From assembly GCF_004923255.1 (NCBI RefSeq), contig NZ_QYRT01000002.1, forward strand, positions 122,058 to 186,057: DNA of 64,000 bases, written 5' to 3'. The first letter of the stretch is position 1. Each line of letters starts with the position of its first letter. Below are positions 52,263 through 61,145 of the stretch, in pieces. A model generated the notes under the pieces. It did not search any database. It was not told the DNA's origin and was given only the letters and a program-made list of their open reading frames with translations. The translations under genes and the position numbers were made by a program. The DNA comes from Subtercola vilae (GTDB lineage: Bacteria > Actinomycetota > Actinomycetes > Actinomycetales > Microbacteriaceae).

Positions 52263-52302
52263 GCGTTGCGTGGCGTTGCGTTGCGTTGCGCTGCGTTGCG
52301 CT
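52263..52302 (+). repeat. Pentanucleotide tract (GCGTT)n
   Basis: Eight consecutive five-base units, five of them exact GCGTT and three single-base variants (GCGTG, GCGCT). It lies in the 186-base gap between the two XRE genes, 89-128 bases upstream of copy 1. A five-base unit could change promoter spacing through slippage. Confidence 0.85.
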
Positions 52303-52360
52303 CCATCGTGACGGCCCCTGCGGCCCGTGGCGGGCGTTCGGGTGTGTGCGCCGACCGCTG

Positions 52361-52657
52361 TCAGCCGCGGCGGGCACGCTCGCGCAGAAACTCGGCGGCC
52401 GTCAGCGTGTGCGTTCGCCCAGGAATCATGGCGGTCGTCAGCCCCGACGTCCAGTCGCCCACATTCGCGTTGAGCGCCCCGGCGAGCGAGATCAGCGTGG
52501 TCAGGCTCGGGTTCGACTGCCCCCGCTCGATCTTGCCCACGTTCGTCACGTGCATCTCCGCGAGTACGGCCACGTCTTCCTGGCTCAGCCCGAGCTTCTG
52601 GCGGGTGGCGCGAACGCGCTCCCCCACGATGCGGGCGGCTTCAGAGTATTCGGGCAT
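52361..52657 (-). CDS. XRE-family helix-turn-helix protein, copy 2
   Basis: A 98-residue paralogue of the neighbouring XRE gene. The helix-turn-helix (GERVRATRQKLGLSQEDVAVLAEMHVTNVGKIERGQSNPSLTTLISLAGAL) and the MIPGRTHTLTAAEFLRER tail are shared. Both genes have TAGTCATGAG just before the start codon, so promoter and gene were duplicated together. Differences at LADLAE versus VAVLAE and in the linker indicate that the copies have diverged. It follows uvrB, 103 bases after its stop. Confidence 0.88.
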   Translation of the reverse strand: MPEYSEAARIVGERVRATRQKLGLSQEDVAVLAEMHVTNVGKIERGQSNPSLTTLISLAGALNANVGDWTSGLTTAMIPGRTHTLTAAEFLRERARRG

Positions 52658-52760
52658 ACCTCATGACTACGTGACCACGCCTTTTGCTACCAGAGTGTAA
52701 GCATCCGATGCTTTCAGACCTCACGATTGTGTACCAGATGCGCTCAAGCGTCGAACCCGA

Positions 52761-54824
52761 TCAGATGTGACCTGCCTTCTCCATCTGGCGGAGCTCGTGC
52801 TTCATGTCTCCCAGTTCGTCGCGCAGCCGCGCTGCCAGTTCGAACTTGAGTTCGGCAGCGGCGGTCATCATCTGGTCATTCAGGTCGGCGATGAGCGTCT
52901 CGAGTTCATTCGCGCCCGCGGCGGCGATGCCCTCCCGGCGCAGGTTCGGGGTGGGGCTCCGCTTTTTGCTGTTGCGCCCGGCCAGCAGTTCGGCCGTGTC
53001 GGCGCCTTCGCGCGTGAGCATCTCGGTGATGTCGGCGATGCGTTTACGGAGCGGTTGCGGGTCGACGCCGCGCTCGAGGTTGTAGGCAACCTGCTTCTCG
53101 CGGCGCCGGCTGGTCTCGTCGATGGCGCGGGTCATCGAGTCGGTCATCACGTCGGCGTACATGATCACCTGGCCCGACACGTTTCGTGCGGCCCGGCCGA
53201 TGGTCTGGATGAGCGACGTCGACGAGCGCAGGAACCCCTCTTTGTCAGCGTCAAGAATGGCCACGAGCGACACTTCGGGCAGGTCGAGGCCCTCTCGCAG
53301 CAGGTTGATGCCCACGAGCACGTCGTAGACGCCTGCTCGAAGCTCGGTGAGCAGCTCGACGCGACGCAGTGTGTCGACGTCGGAGTGCAGGTACCGCACG
53401 CGCACGCCGTGCTCGCCCATGAAGTCGGTGAGCTCTTCGGCCATCTTCTTCGTCAGCGTGGTGACGAGAATGCGCTCGTCTTTCGCCACGCGAATACGAA
53501 TCTCCTCGAGCAGGTCGTCGATCTGCCCCTTCGAGGGCTTCACGATGATCTCGGGGTCGATCAGCCCGGTGGGCCGGATGATCTGCTCGACCACCCCGTC
53601 GGCGATGCCCATCTCGTATTTTCCCGGCGTCGCAGAGAGGTAGACCTTCTGGCCCACCCGGTCGTTGAACTCGTTCCACCGCAGCGGACGGTTGTCGAGC
53701 GCGCTCGGCAGCCGGAAGCCGTGCTCAACGAGTGTGCGCTTGCGCGACGAGTCGCCCTCGTACATGGCACCGATCTGCGGCACCGTGACGTGCGATTCGT
53801 CGATCACGACGAGAAAGTCGTCGGGAAAGTAGTCGAGCAGGCAGTGTGGAGCCTCGCCGGGCTGGCGCCCGTCGATGTGCCGCGAATAGTTCTCGATACC
53901 GGAGGTGAAACCGATCTGCTGCATCATCTCGAGGTCGAAGGTGGTGCGCATGCGCAGCCGCTGGGCTTCGAGCAGCTTGCCCTCGCGTTCGAGCTGCGTG
54001 AGGCGCTGGGCGAGCTCTTCTTGAATGGTGCCGATGGCCCGGTGCATGACCTCGGTGTCGGCCACGTAGTGCGAGCCGGGGAAGACCGAGATCGAATCCA
54101 TCTTGCGCACGATGTCGCCCGTGAGAGGGTGCAGCGTGTAGAGCGCCTCGATCTCGTCGCCGAACATCTCGATGCGTATCGCGAGCTCTTCGTACATGGG
54201 GATGATCTCGATGGTGTCGCCGCGCACCCGAAAGTTGCCGCGCGAGAAGTCGATGTCGTTGCGCTGATACTGCATGGAGATGAACTTACGGATGAGCCAG
54301 TCGCGGTCGACCTTCTGGCCCACCTGCAACGCCATCATGGCGTTCATGTACTGCTCGGGTTGGCCGAGGCCGTAGATGCACGACACAGTGGAGACCACGA
54401 TGACGTCGCGCCGGCTCAGCAGTGAGTTGGTGGTGGAGTGTCGCAGCCGCTCAACCTCTGAGTTGATCGAGCTGTCTTTCTCGATGAATGTATCGGTCTG
54501 CGGAACGTACGCCTCTGGCTGGTAGTAGTCGTAGTACGACACGAAGTACTCGACCGCGTTGTTCGGCATGAGCTCGCGAAACTCGTTCGCGAGCTGGGCC
54601 GCCAGGGTCTTGTTGTGCGCCAGAACCAGTGTGGGCCGCTGTACGGCTTCGATGAGCCACGCCGTGGTCGCCGACTTGCCGGTACCGGTCGCACCGAGCA
54701 GCACGACATCGGTCTCGCCGGCGTTGATGCGCGCGGTCAGTTCGGCGATCGCCGTGGGCTGGTCGCCGCTGGGCGTGTAGTCACTGATGACTTCAAACGG
54801 GCGAACAGAGCGGGTGGGTTCCAT
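52761..54824 (-). CDS. uvrB: Excinuclease ABC subunit B
   Basis: A 687-residue helicase-like repair subunit. It has Walker [14 protein letters not shown] (about 40), the beta-hairpin [41 protein letters not shown], the motif VI GRAARN, and a C-terminal UVR motif ([28 protein letters not shown]) for UvrC. The ATG at 54824 has TAAACT six bases before it and the same upstream element as uvrA. It is divergent from pfkA. Confidence 0.97.
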   Translation of the reverse strand: MEPTRSVRPFEVISDYTPSGDQPTAIAELTARINAGETDVVLLGATGTGKSATTAWLIEAVQRPTLVLAHNKTLAAQLANEFRELMPNNAVEYFVSYYDYYQPEAYVPQTDTFIEKDSSINSEVERLRHSTTNSLLSRRDVIVVSTVSCIYGLGQPEQYMNAMMALQVGQKVDRDWLIRKFISMQYQRNDIDFSRGNFRVRGDTIEIIPMYEELAIRIEMFGDEIEALYTLHPLTGDIVRKMDSISVFPGSHYVADTEVMHRAIGTIQEELAQRLTQLEREGKLLEAQRLRMRTTFDLEMMQQIGFTSGIENYSRHIDGRQPGEAPHCLLDYFPDDFLVVIDESHVTVPQIGAMYEGDSSRKRTLVEHGFRLPSALDNRPLRWNEFNDRVGQKVYLSATPGKYEMGIADGVVEQIIRPTGLIDPEIIVKPSKGQIDDLLEEIRIRVAKDERILVTTLTKKMAEELTDFMGEHGVRVRYLHSDVDTLRRVELLTELRAGVYDVLVGINLLREGLDLPEVSLVAILDADKEGFLRSSTSLIQTIGRAARNVSGQVIMYADVMTDSMTRAIDETSRRREKQVAYNLERGVDPQPLRKRIADITEMLTREGADTAELLAGRNSKKRSPTPNLRREGIAAAGANELETLIADLNDQMMTAAAELKFELAARLRDELGDMKHELRQMEKAGHI

Positions 54825-54830
54825 GCAATA

Positions 54831-54852
54831 AGTTTACGTAGGGCCACTGACA
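54831..54852 (-). promoter_or_regulatory. uvrB promoter, PafBC/RecA-NDp type
   Basis: On the minus strand: TGTCAGTG (54845-54852), eight bases, TAAACT (54831-54836), six bases, ATG. It is identical in architecture to the uvrA promoter, and 19 bases around the upstream element (54843-54861) are the same in both. Confidence 0.8.
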
Positions 54853-54894
54853 CTGCTCCCCTTCCGGGCCCGATTACGCCCAGCAAGAAAGCCC

Positions 54895-54900
54895 TAAGGT
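54895..54900 (+). promoter_or_regulatory. -10 hexamer TAAGGT, leaderless pfkA start
   Basis: TAAGGT is followed by six bases (GAAGCC) and then the pfkA ATG at 54907. No ribosome binding site fits between, so the transcript is probably leaderless. Confidence 0.5.
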
Positions 54901-54906
54901 GAAGCC

Positions 54907-55932
<1,026 letters not shown>

Positions 55933-56005
55933 GCATCTTCGCCGTCGTCGCCTTCTGTCTCCCCAATTCAGTTTGTGGGGAGCGCGGTGGGCTCGGCGGG
56001 GCAGC

Positions 56006-56620
56006 TTAGGCTTTGGCCTCTGCTTGAGCGCGCAGGGTGAGCCAGAGGGCGTCGGCGCGGGTGAGGGTGTCGGCGAGCGTACCGGTGGAGTCGATGACGA
56101 TGTCGGCGATGGCAAGGCGTTCGGCCTCGGACACTTGCGACGCTATGCGCCGTTCGGCGTCAGAACGCGACATCCCGCGGTGCGTGATGAGGCGGTCGAT
56201 GCGCAGTTCATCGGGGGCGCTCACCACGATCACCTGTTCGAAGGGGTGCGGAAGCTTGCCTTCGACGAGCAGCGGAACGTCGTACACGATGATGGCGTCG
56301 GGGTCGGCCGCTTCGGCCTCGGCGATGCGTTCACGAGTGAGCTGCTGAACGGCTGGGTGAACGATGGCGTTCAGCTTGACGAGCTGTTCGGGGTGCCCGA
56401 AGACGGCGGCGCCGAGGGATGCCCGGTCGAGCGACCCGTCGGGCAGCACGAGCTGCTCACCGAAGGTGTTCGCGATGTTCTGTAGGGCATCCGTGCCCGG
56501 CTCGACAACCTCGCGCGCCAGCTGGTCGGCGTCGATGCGAACGGCCCCGTGCTCGGCGAGGCGTTTCGCGACGGTGGACTTGCCTGAGGCGATGCCGCCG
56601 GTGAGCGCTACGAGATACAC
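56006..56620 (-). CDS. coaE: Dephospho-CoA kinase
   Basis: A 204-residue P-loop kinase for the last step of coenzyme A synthesis. It has Walker A TGGIASGKST (residues 6-15), the [14 protein letters not shown] acceptor segment, VYDVPLLVEGKL and the lid IDRLITHRGMSRSDAERRIASQ. The length is that of a single-domain CoaE, without the GrpB-like fusion seen in some actinobacteria. It lies downstream of rpsA, the usual place. Confidence 0.94.
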   Translation of the reverse strand: MYLVALTGGIASGKSTVAKRLAEHGAVRIDADQLAREVVEPGTDALQNIANTFGEQLVLPDGSLDRASLGAAVFGHPEQLVKLNAIVHPAVQQLTRERIAEAEAADPDAIIVYDVPLLVEGKLPHPFEQVIVVSAPDELRIDRLITHRGMSRSDAERRIASQVSEAERLAIADIVIDSTGTLADTLTRADALWLTLRAQAEAKA

Positions 56621-56663
56621 GACTTCATGCTACCCGCCCGCCTAAAGCTGCCTTGACGGCGAA

Positions 56664-56691
56664 CGGCCGCCCTCCCGAAGGAGAGCGGCCG
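56664..56691 (-). terminator. Hairpin after rpsA
   Basis: A 12-base stem with one wobble (56664-56675 with 56680-56691) and a CGAA loop, located 21 bases after the rpsA stop and before coaE. There is no T-run, so it may only attenuate, or protect the rpsA mRNA end. Confidence 0.5.
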
Positions 56692-56711
56692 AACGAGGTA
56701 ATGCAGAGAAA

Positions 56712-58166
56712 CTAGTTGTTCGAGCTCAGCTTCTCGCGAAGCGCGGCGAGCGTCTCGTCGTCGGCGAGGGTGCCGGCTCCGGTCGACTCGCTGGAGAACG
56801 ACGAGCCCGAGGGAACGCCTGAGGCGTCGAGCGGGGTCTCTTCGTTCGAGGTTGCAACCTGCTTCTTGTGGGCTTCCCAGCGAGCCTGGGCTGCAGCGTA
56901 GTCCTGCTCCCACTTCTCGCGCTGGCTGTCGAAGCCTTCGCGCCACTCGTTGGTCTCCGGGTCGAAGCCTTCGGGGTACTTGTAGTTGCCCTGGTCGTCG
57001 TACTCGGTGAGCATGCCGTAAAGGGCCGGGTCGAACTCGGTACCTTCGGGGTCGACGCCCTCGTTGGCCTGCTTGAGGCTCAGCGAGATGCGGCGACGCT
57101 CGAGGTCGATGTCGATGACCTTGACGAACACGTCGTCGCCGACCGAGACAACCTGCTCGGCGAGTTCGACGTGCTTGCCCGACAGCTCGGAGATGTGCAC
57201 GAGGCCCTCGATGCCCTCTGCAACGCGAACGAACGCGCCGAAGGGAACAAGCTTGGTGACCTTACCCGGTGCAACCTGGCCGATGGCGTGGGTGCGGGCG
57301 AAGACCTGCCACGGGTCTTCCTGCGTCGCCTTGAGCGACAGGGAGACACGTTCGCGCTCGAGGTCGACCTCGAGGATCTCGACGGTGACCTCCTGGCCAA
57401 CCTCGACAACCTCTGAAGCGTGCTCGATGTGCTTCCACGACAGCTCGGAGACGTGAACGAGACCGTCGACGCCGCCGAGGTCGACGAACGCACCGAAGTT
57501 GACGATCGACGAAACGACACCCTTGCGAACCTGACCCTTTTGGAGGTTGTTCAGGAACGTGGTGCGGCTCTCCGACTGCGTCTGCTCGAGCAGCGCGCGG
57601 CGGCTCAGAACGACGTTGTTGCGGTTCTTGTCGAGCTCGAGGATCTTCGCTTCGATCTCCTGGCCGAGGTACGGCGTGAGGTCACGAACGCGGCGCAGCT
57701 CGATGAGCGATGCCGGCAGGAAGCCGCGAAGGCCGATGTCGACGATGAGCCCGCCCTTGACGACCTCGATGACCGAACCGGTGACAACACCGTCGGCGTC
57801 TTTGATCTTCTCGACGTCGCCCCATGCACGCTCGTACTGAGCGCGCTTCTTCGACAGGATGAGGCGGCCTTCTTTGTCTTCTTTCTGAAGAACAAGAGCC
57901 TCGACCAGGTCGCCGACCTTCACGACATCAGTCGGGTCGACATCATGCTTGATGGAAAGTTCGCGCGAGGGAATGACACCCTCGGTCTTGTAACCGACGT
58001 CGAGGAGAACCTCGTCGCGGTCAATCTTTACAACGGTGCCTTCGATGAGGTCTCCGTCGTTGAAGAACTTCAGTGTCTTCTCGACCGCGGCAAGAAAGTC
58101 TTCAGCAGACCCGATGTCGTTAACGGCTACCTGCTTGGGTGCCCTGTCGGTCGTTACGATTGTCAT
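56712..58166 (-). CDS. rpsA: 30S ribosomal protein S1
   Basis: A 484-residue ribosomal protein that brings mRNA to the 30S subunit. Four S1 RNA-binding domains are visible (about residues 35-105, 120-190, 205-278 and 290-365), the last two closely matching LVHVSELSWKHIEH and LVHISELSGKHVELA. The acidic C-terminal tail (GMLTEYDDQGNYKYPEG...) is typical of actinobacteria. The frame is open to 58289, but the ATG at 58166 (MTIVTTDRAPKQVAVNDIG) is the family start. Confidence 0.96.
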   Translation of the reverse strand: MTIVTTDRAPKQVAVNDIGSAEDFLAAVEKTLKFFNDGDLIEGTVVKIDRDEVLLDVGYKTEGVIPSRELSIKHDVDPTDVVKVGDLVEALVLQKEDKEGRLILSKKRAQYERAWGDVEKIKDADGVVTGSVIEVVKGGLIVDIGLRGFLPASLIELRRVRDLTPYLGQEIEAKILELDKNRNNVVLSRRALLEQTQSESRTTFLNNLQKGQVRKGVVSSIVNFGAFVDLGGVDGLVHVSELSWKHIEHASEVVEVGQEVTVEILEVDLERERVSLSLKATQEDPWQVFARTHAIGQVAPGKVTKLVPFGAFVRVAEGIEGLVHISELSGKHVELAEQVVSVGDDVFVKVIDIDLERRRISLSLKQANEGVDPEGTEFDPALYGMLTEYDDQGNYKYPEGFDPETNEWREGFDSQREKWEQDYAAAQARWEAHKKQVATSNEETPLDASGVPSGSSFSSESTGAGTLADDETLAALREKLSSNN

Positions 58167-58270
58167 GTAGTAGTTGCTCCAGTATGGACATATATCAGGC
58201 TGTGCAGCAGAAAACTCATCCGAGTGAAGCTTCACCCGGAGAGAGTTCGTGAGCGCACGGCAATGGATGT

Positions 58271-58289
58271 TTGACGCAAATTGCGCCAA
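58271..58289. promoter_or_regulatory. Inverted repeat upstream of rpsA
   Basis: TTGACGCAA-A-TTGCGCCAA: nine-base arms with one mismatch, about 105 bases before the rpsA start. A second perfect 12-base palindrome, GTGAAGCTTCAC (58224-58235), lies within the leader. Either could take part in control of rpsA, but no role is established. Confidence 0.3.
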
Positions 58290-58372
58290 TCAATCTTAGC
58301 CCCGCGATTCTGCCTCAAGCAACCCGATAGAAAGACCCGTCGGGCGCACCTCGACGCAGAGACGGGACGGGT

Positions 58373-60211
58373 TCACTTCTCGAAGGCGGCCACGAGGGTA
58401 TCGAGACCCACGCCGCCGAGGTCGAGGGCGCGGCGATGGAACTCGCGGATGTCGAATGCCGAGCCCTGTCGGGCGCGGTAGTCGTCGCGCAGCTGCTCCC
58501 AGATGCGCTGGCCCACCTTGTAGGCGGGTGCCTGGCCCGGCCAACCGAGGTAGCGGTTCACTTCGAAACGAACGAATCCGTCATTCATGTTGACGTTGGC
58601 GCGCAGAAACTCGAGCGCATACTCCGCATCCCACACGCCGGAGCCGTCGAGGCGTGGCTTGCCGAGGTGCACTCCGATGTCGAGTACCACCCGGGCGGCC
58701 CGCAGGCGCTGGCCGTCGAGCATGCCGAACCGATCTGCCGGGTTGTCGAGGTACCCGAGTTCTTGCATGAGCCGTTCGGCATAGAGCGCCCAGCCTTCTG
58801 CGTGGCCGGAGGTGCCGGCCAGCTGGCGGCGCCAGGTGTTCAGCTTGGCGCGGTTGTAGACGGCCTGGCCGATCTGCAGGTGGTGCCCGGGAACACCCTC
58901 GTGGTAGACGGTGGTCAATTCACGCCAGGTGTCGAACTCGGTGACCCCTTCGGGCACCGACCACCACATACGGCCCGGCCGGGAGAAATCGTCGGTGGGG
59001 CCGGTGTAGTAGATGCCGCCCTCGCTGGTGGGAGCGATCATGCACTCGATCGCCCTGATCTCGGCGGGAATGTCGAATTGGCTCCCCGAGAGCTCGGCGA
59101 TGGCACGGTCGCTGGTCTCCTGCATCCACTGCTGCAGCGCGGCGGTGCCATGCAGCTTCTGCGATGGGTCGGCGTCGAGGTGGGCGATCGTCTCGAGCAC
59201 AGACGCACCGGGCAGAATCTCGCGGGCAATGGCCTCTTGTTCGCTCACCATGCGCCGCAACTCTTCAATGCCCCACTCGTAGGTCTCGTCGAGGTCGACC
59301 GTGGCGCCGAGGAACTTGCGCGATTCGAGGGCGTAGATCTCCCGCCCGACCGCGTCGTGCTCGGTGGCGGCGGGCATCAGCTCGGTTGTCAGGAACTCGG
59401 CGAAGCGATCGTAGGCTGCGGAAGCGACCTCGGCCCCGTGGGTGAGCTGCCTGACGAGGGTGTCGGGCAGGGCATCCGGAGCAGGCGACCCGGAGCTGGG
59501 AGGCTGCTGGGCTGACGAAGACGACTGTGTCGACGAGGGCGACCGCGACGCATCGGGATTTGAGGCAGAGCGCACGAGGTTGTGGAAGAAGCCACTCTCG
59601 CCGACATTCTTCTTGGCCTGCAGCAGCACTTCGCGCACTTGTCGCCGGGCGGGTGTGACGCCCGATCGGATGCCCTCGCGGAGGGTCTCGATGTAGCCGT
59701 CGAGCGCGGTGCCCACGCCCGAAAGACGGAGGCCCACGACCTCCCAGTCGTCGGCGCTGTCGGTGGGCATGAGGTCGTAGACCTCGCGGATCTCCTGCGA
59801 CGGCGACTCGATGACGTTGAGGTTGCGGAGCTGCAGGCGTGCCTCAGAGCTCTCGAGGGCCAGGCGTAGAGAGCTGCCGAGGTCGGCCTGCGTGACGACA
59901 TCGATGTCGTCGACCGCCGTGTGCGCCTCGAGCTCACGCAGTGTGCTGCGCACGGCCGCGGCGTAGGCCTCGTGGCCAGCGGGCGAGTAGTCGCCGTAAC
60001 GATCGTTGGCCTCGTTGCGGCCGATGTAGGTGCCCACCGCGGGTTCGAGTGCTACCAGGGTGTCGACCCAGCGCTCGGCGACGGCGTCGATGGCGGTGGG
60101 GGTGCGCTCGCCCGCGATGGATGCGCCGACGGACGCTGCGGCAGGCCCTGTTGTGGGGAACCCTGATGCGGCGGACTCAGGGACGGGGGCGAAATTGGTG
60201 CTCTCGGTCAT
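58373..60211 (-). CDS. DUF885-family protein, probable metallohydrolase
   Basis: A 612-residue DUF885 protein. The key segment is TTVYHEGVPGHHLQIGQAVYN (HE-x4-HH) near residue 430, which resembles a zinc-protease motif, followed by EGWALYAERLMQELGY and a C-terminal RFEVNRYLGWPGQAPAYKVGQR. No signal peptide is present. A Ser/Pro-rich low-complexity insert (about residues 213-245) interrupts the domain and looks like a surface loop. The substrate is unknown; peptidase activity is only an inference from the motif. Confidence 0.85.
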   Translation of the reverse strand: MTESTNFAPVPESAASGFPTTGPAAASVGASIAGERTPTAIDAVAERWVDTLVALEPAVGTYIGRNEANDRYGDYSPAGHEAYAAAVRSTLRELEAHTAVDDIDVVTQADLGSSLRLALESSEARLQLRNLNVIESPSQEIREVYDLMPTDSADDWEVVGLRLSGVGTALDGYIETLREGIRSGVTPARRQVREVLLQAKKNVGESGFFHNLVRSASNPDASRSPSSTQSSSSAQQPPSSGSPAPDALPDTLVRQLTHGAEVASAAYDRFAEFLTTELMPAATEHDAVGREIYALESRKFLGATVDLDETYEWGIEELRRMVSEQEAIAREILPGASVLETIAHLDADPSQKLHGTAALQQWMQETSDRAIAELSGSQFDIPAEIRAIECMIAPTSEGGIYYTGPTDDFSRPGRMWWSVPEGVTEFDTWRELTTVYHEGVPGHHLQIGQAVYNRAKLNTWRRQLAGTSGHAEGWALYAERLMQELGYLDNPADRFGMLDGQRLRAARVVLDIGVHLGKPRLDGSGVWDAEYALEFLRANVNMNDGFVRFEVNRYLGWPGQAPAYKVGQRIWEQLRDDYRARQGSAFDIREFHRRALDLGGVGLDTLVAAFEK

Positions 60212-60297
60212 GGATTCAGCTTATGCCTGGGCCCTGACACGCATCCGCTCGGTACCCAGGCTGTGCACAACTCTCAACGTTGGCCCGCTGTGGAGAA

Positions 60298-60627
60298 CTA
60301 GTGCGGGTGCGACGCGGGCTTCGGATGCCCGGGAATCGAATCCCCGCTCATGTTCAGCTCGGCGGGGTCGACTTCGGTGTCGCCGTAGTCGTCGGGGCCA
60401 CCCGTTCCGGGCAGCACATCGACGTCAGACGCGTCGATGTCGTCGTCGATCGCGGCACTGTCGGAGACGCTCTCGTTCTGCAGAACCTCGGTCTCGGCTT
60501 CGCTCTGGGGGTCGTCAGCCCGGTCGAGTGCGGTGAGGTCGCGATCGGAGAGCCCATGCGCCGAATGCTGCTGTGCGGCATCTTTTTCGGCGTGACGGGT
60601 TTCGCGGGCTTCTCTCTCGAAAGTCAT
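60298..60627 (-). CDS. Small acidic protein of unknown function
   Basis: A 109-residue strongly acidic protein. The first half is charged and helical (MTFEREARETRHAEKDAAQQ), the second half is low in order and contains DVDVLPGTGGPDDYGDTEVDPAELNMSGDSIPGHPKP, a segment I recognise from hypothetical proteins of related actinobacteria. No membrane segment or catalytic motif is visible. The function is unknown. Confidence 0.65.
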   Translation of the reverse strand: MTFEREARETRHAEKDAAQQHSAHGLSDRDLTALDRADDPQSEAETEVLQNESVSDSAAIDDDIDASDVDVLPGTGGPDDYGDTEVDPAELNMSGDSIPGHPKPASHPH

Positions 60628-60701
60628 ACTTTGAACCTACGCATTTTGACGACATTGGCAACCCGTTGCACGCATCCGTACGGTCTGTCGATACTGCAGG
60701 C

Positions 60702-61064
60702 ATGACAGATGACACGGCGACAGACCCGAAAGTGACTCTCAGGAGCTTTCATTCCGTTGTGAACATGACGGCGTCGCAGCTGGAGAAATGGCTCAGAACC
60801 GAGGAATCGAAAGCGGTGGGTCAGAAAAAGGACTCAGGTGGGAAAAAGGACTCAGACGAGTCGGTGGGCCACGCCAGCGGCAGGCGTATCGTTGCCCTCC
60901 TGCAGAAGAATCAGTCGGAGTTCACCGACGGCGACTACGAGCACATGACCACAGTGGTGGGCTTCGTTCACCGGCATCTGAAACAGCGCCCGAGCGGCGA
61001 TGTCACCGACACGCCCTGGCGGTTCTCGCTTATGAACTGGGGTCACGACCCACTGAAGAAGTAG
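60702..61064 (+). CDS. DUF3140 protein
   Basis: A 120-residue protein matching DUF3140: FHSVVNMTASQLEKWLRTEESKAVGQ, ESVGHASGRRIVALLQKNQSEFTDGDYEHM, VVGFVHRHLKQRP and WRFSLMNWGHDPLKK. The family is common in bacteria and fungi and is sometimes annotated as DNA-binding, without firm evidence. A Lys/Ser-rich insert in the middle comes from an 18-base tandem duplication. Divergent from the acidic protein gene. Confidence 0.82.
   Translation: MTDDTATDPKVTLRSFHSVVNMTASQLEKWLRTEESKAVGQKKDSGGKKDSDESVGHASGRRIVALLQKNQSEFTDGDYEHMTTVVGFVHRHLKQRPSGDVTDTPWRFSLMNWGHDPLKK
60824..60859 (+). repeat. 18-bp tandem duplication inside DUF3140 gene
   Basis: Two 18-base units in tandem, sharing GAAAAAGGACTCAG and differing only in the last four bases. 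They encode the repeated KKDSG/KKDSD. Copy number changes would keep the reading frame. Confidence 0.85.
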
Positions 61065-61110
61065 TGCTTTCCGGGTTCCGGATGCTCTGGCAGGCGACTC
61101 GCCGCATCGA

Positions 61111-61140
61111 TTGACATATTCGAACATATGTTCGAATATG
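61111..61140 (+). promoter_or_regulatory. SOS promoter with perfect LexA box, imuA'
   Basis: A -35 TTGACA (61111-61116), 17 bases, then a -10 GAATAT (61134-61139), with the ATG six bases later at 61146. Between the hexamers lies TCGAACATATGTTCGA, the actinobacterial LexA consensus without mismatch, extended into a 26-base perfect palindrome (61115-61140). A bound LexA dimer would cover both promoter elements. Confidence 0.9.
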
Positions 61141-61145
61141 GGGAG

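Noticed and set aside
52263..52302. Possible CRISPR or attachment site
   Set aside because: Units are only five bases long with no spacers; no cas genes or integrase are present.
52767..54425. 552-codon plus-strand open frame over uvrB
   Set aside because: Shadow of uvrB, with no start signal and no family resemblance.
55959..55982. Hairpin CTCCCC...GGGGAG between pfkA and coaE
   Set aside because: The stem is only six bases with a long loop and no T-run; too weak to call a terminator.
61128..61130. ATG at 61128 as imuA' start
   Set aside because: It lies inside the LexA box and upstream of the predicted -10, so it would not be transcribed from this promoter.
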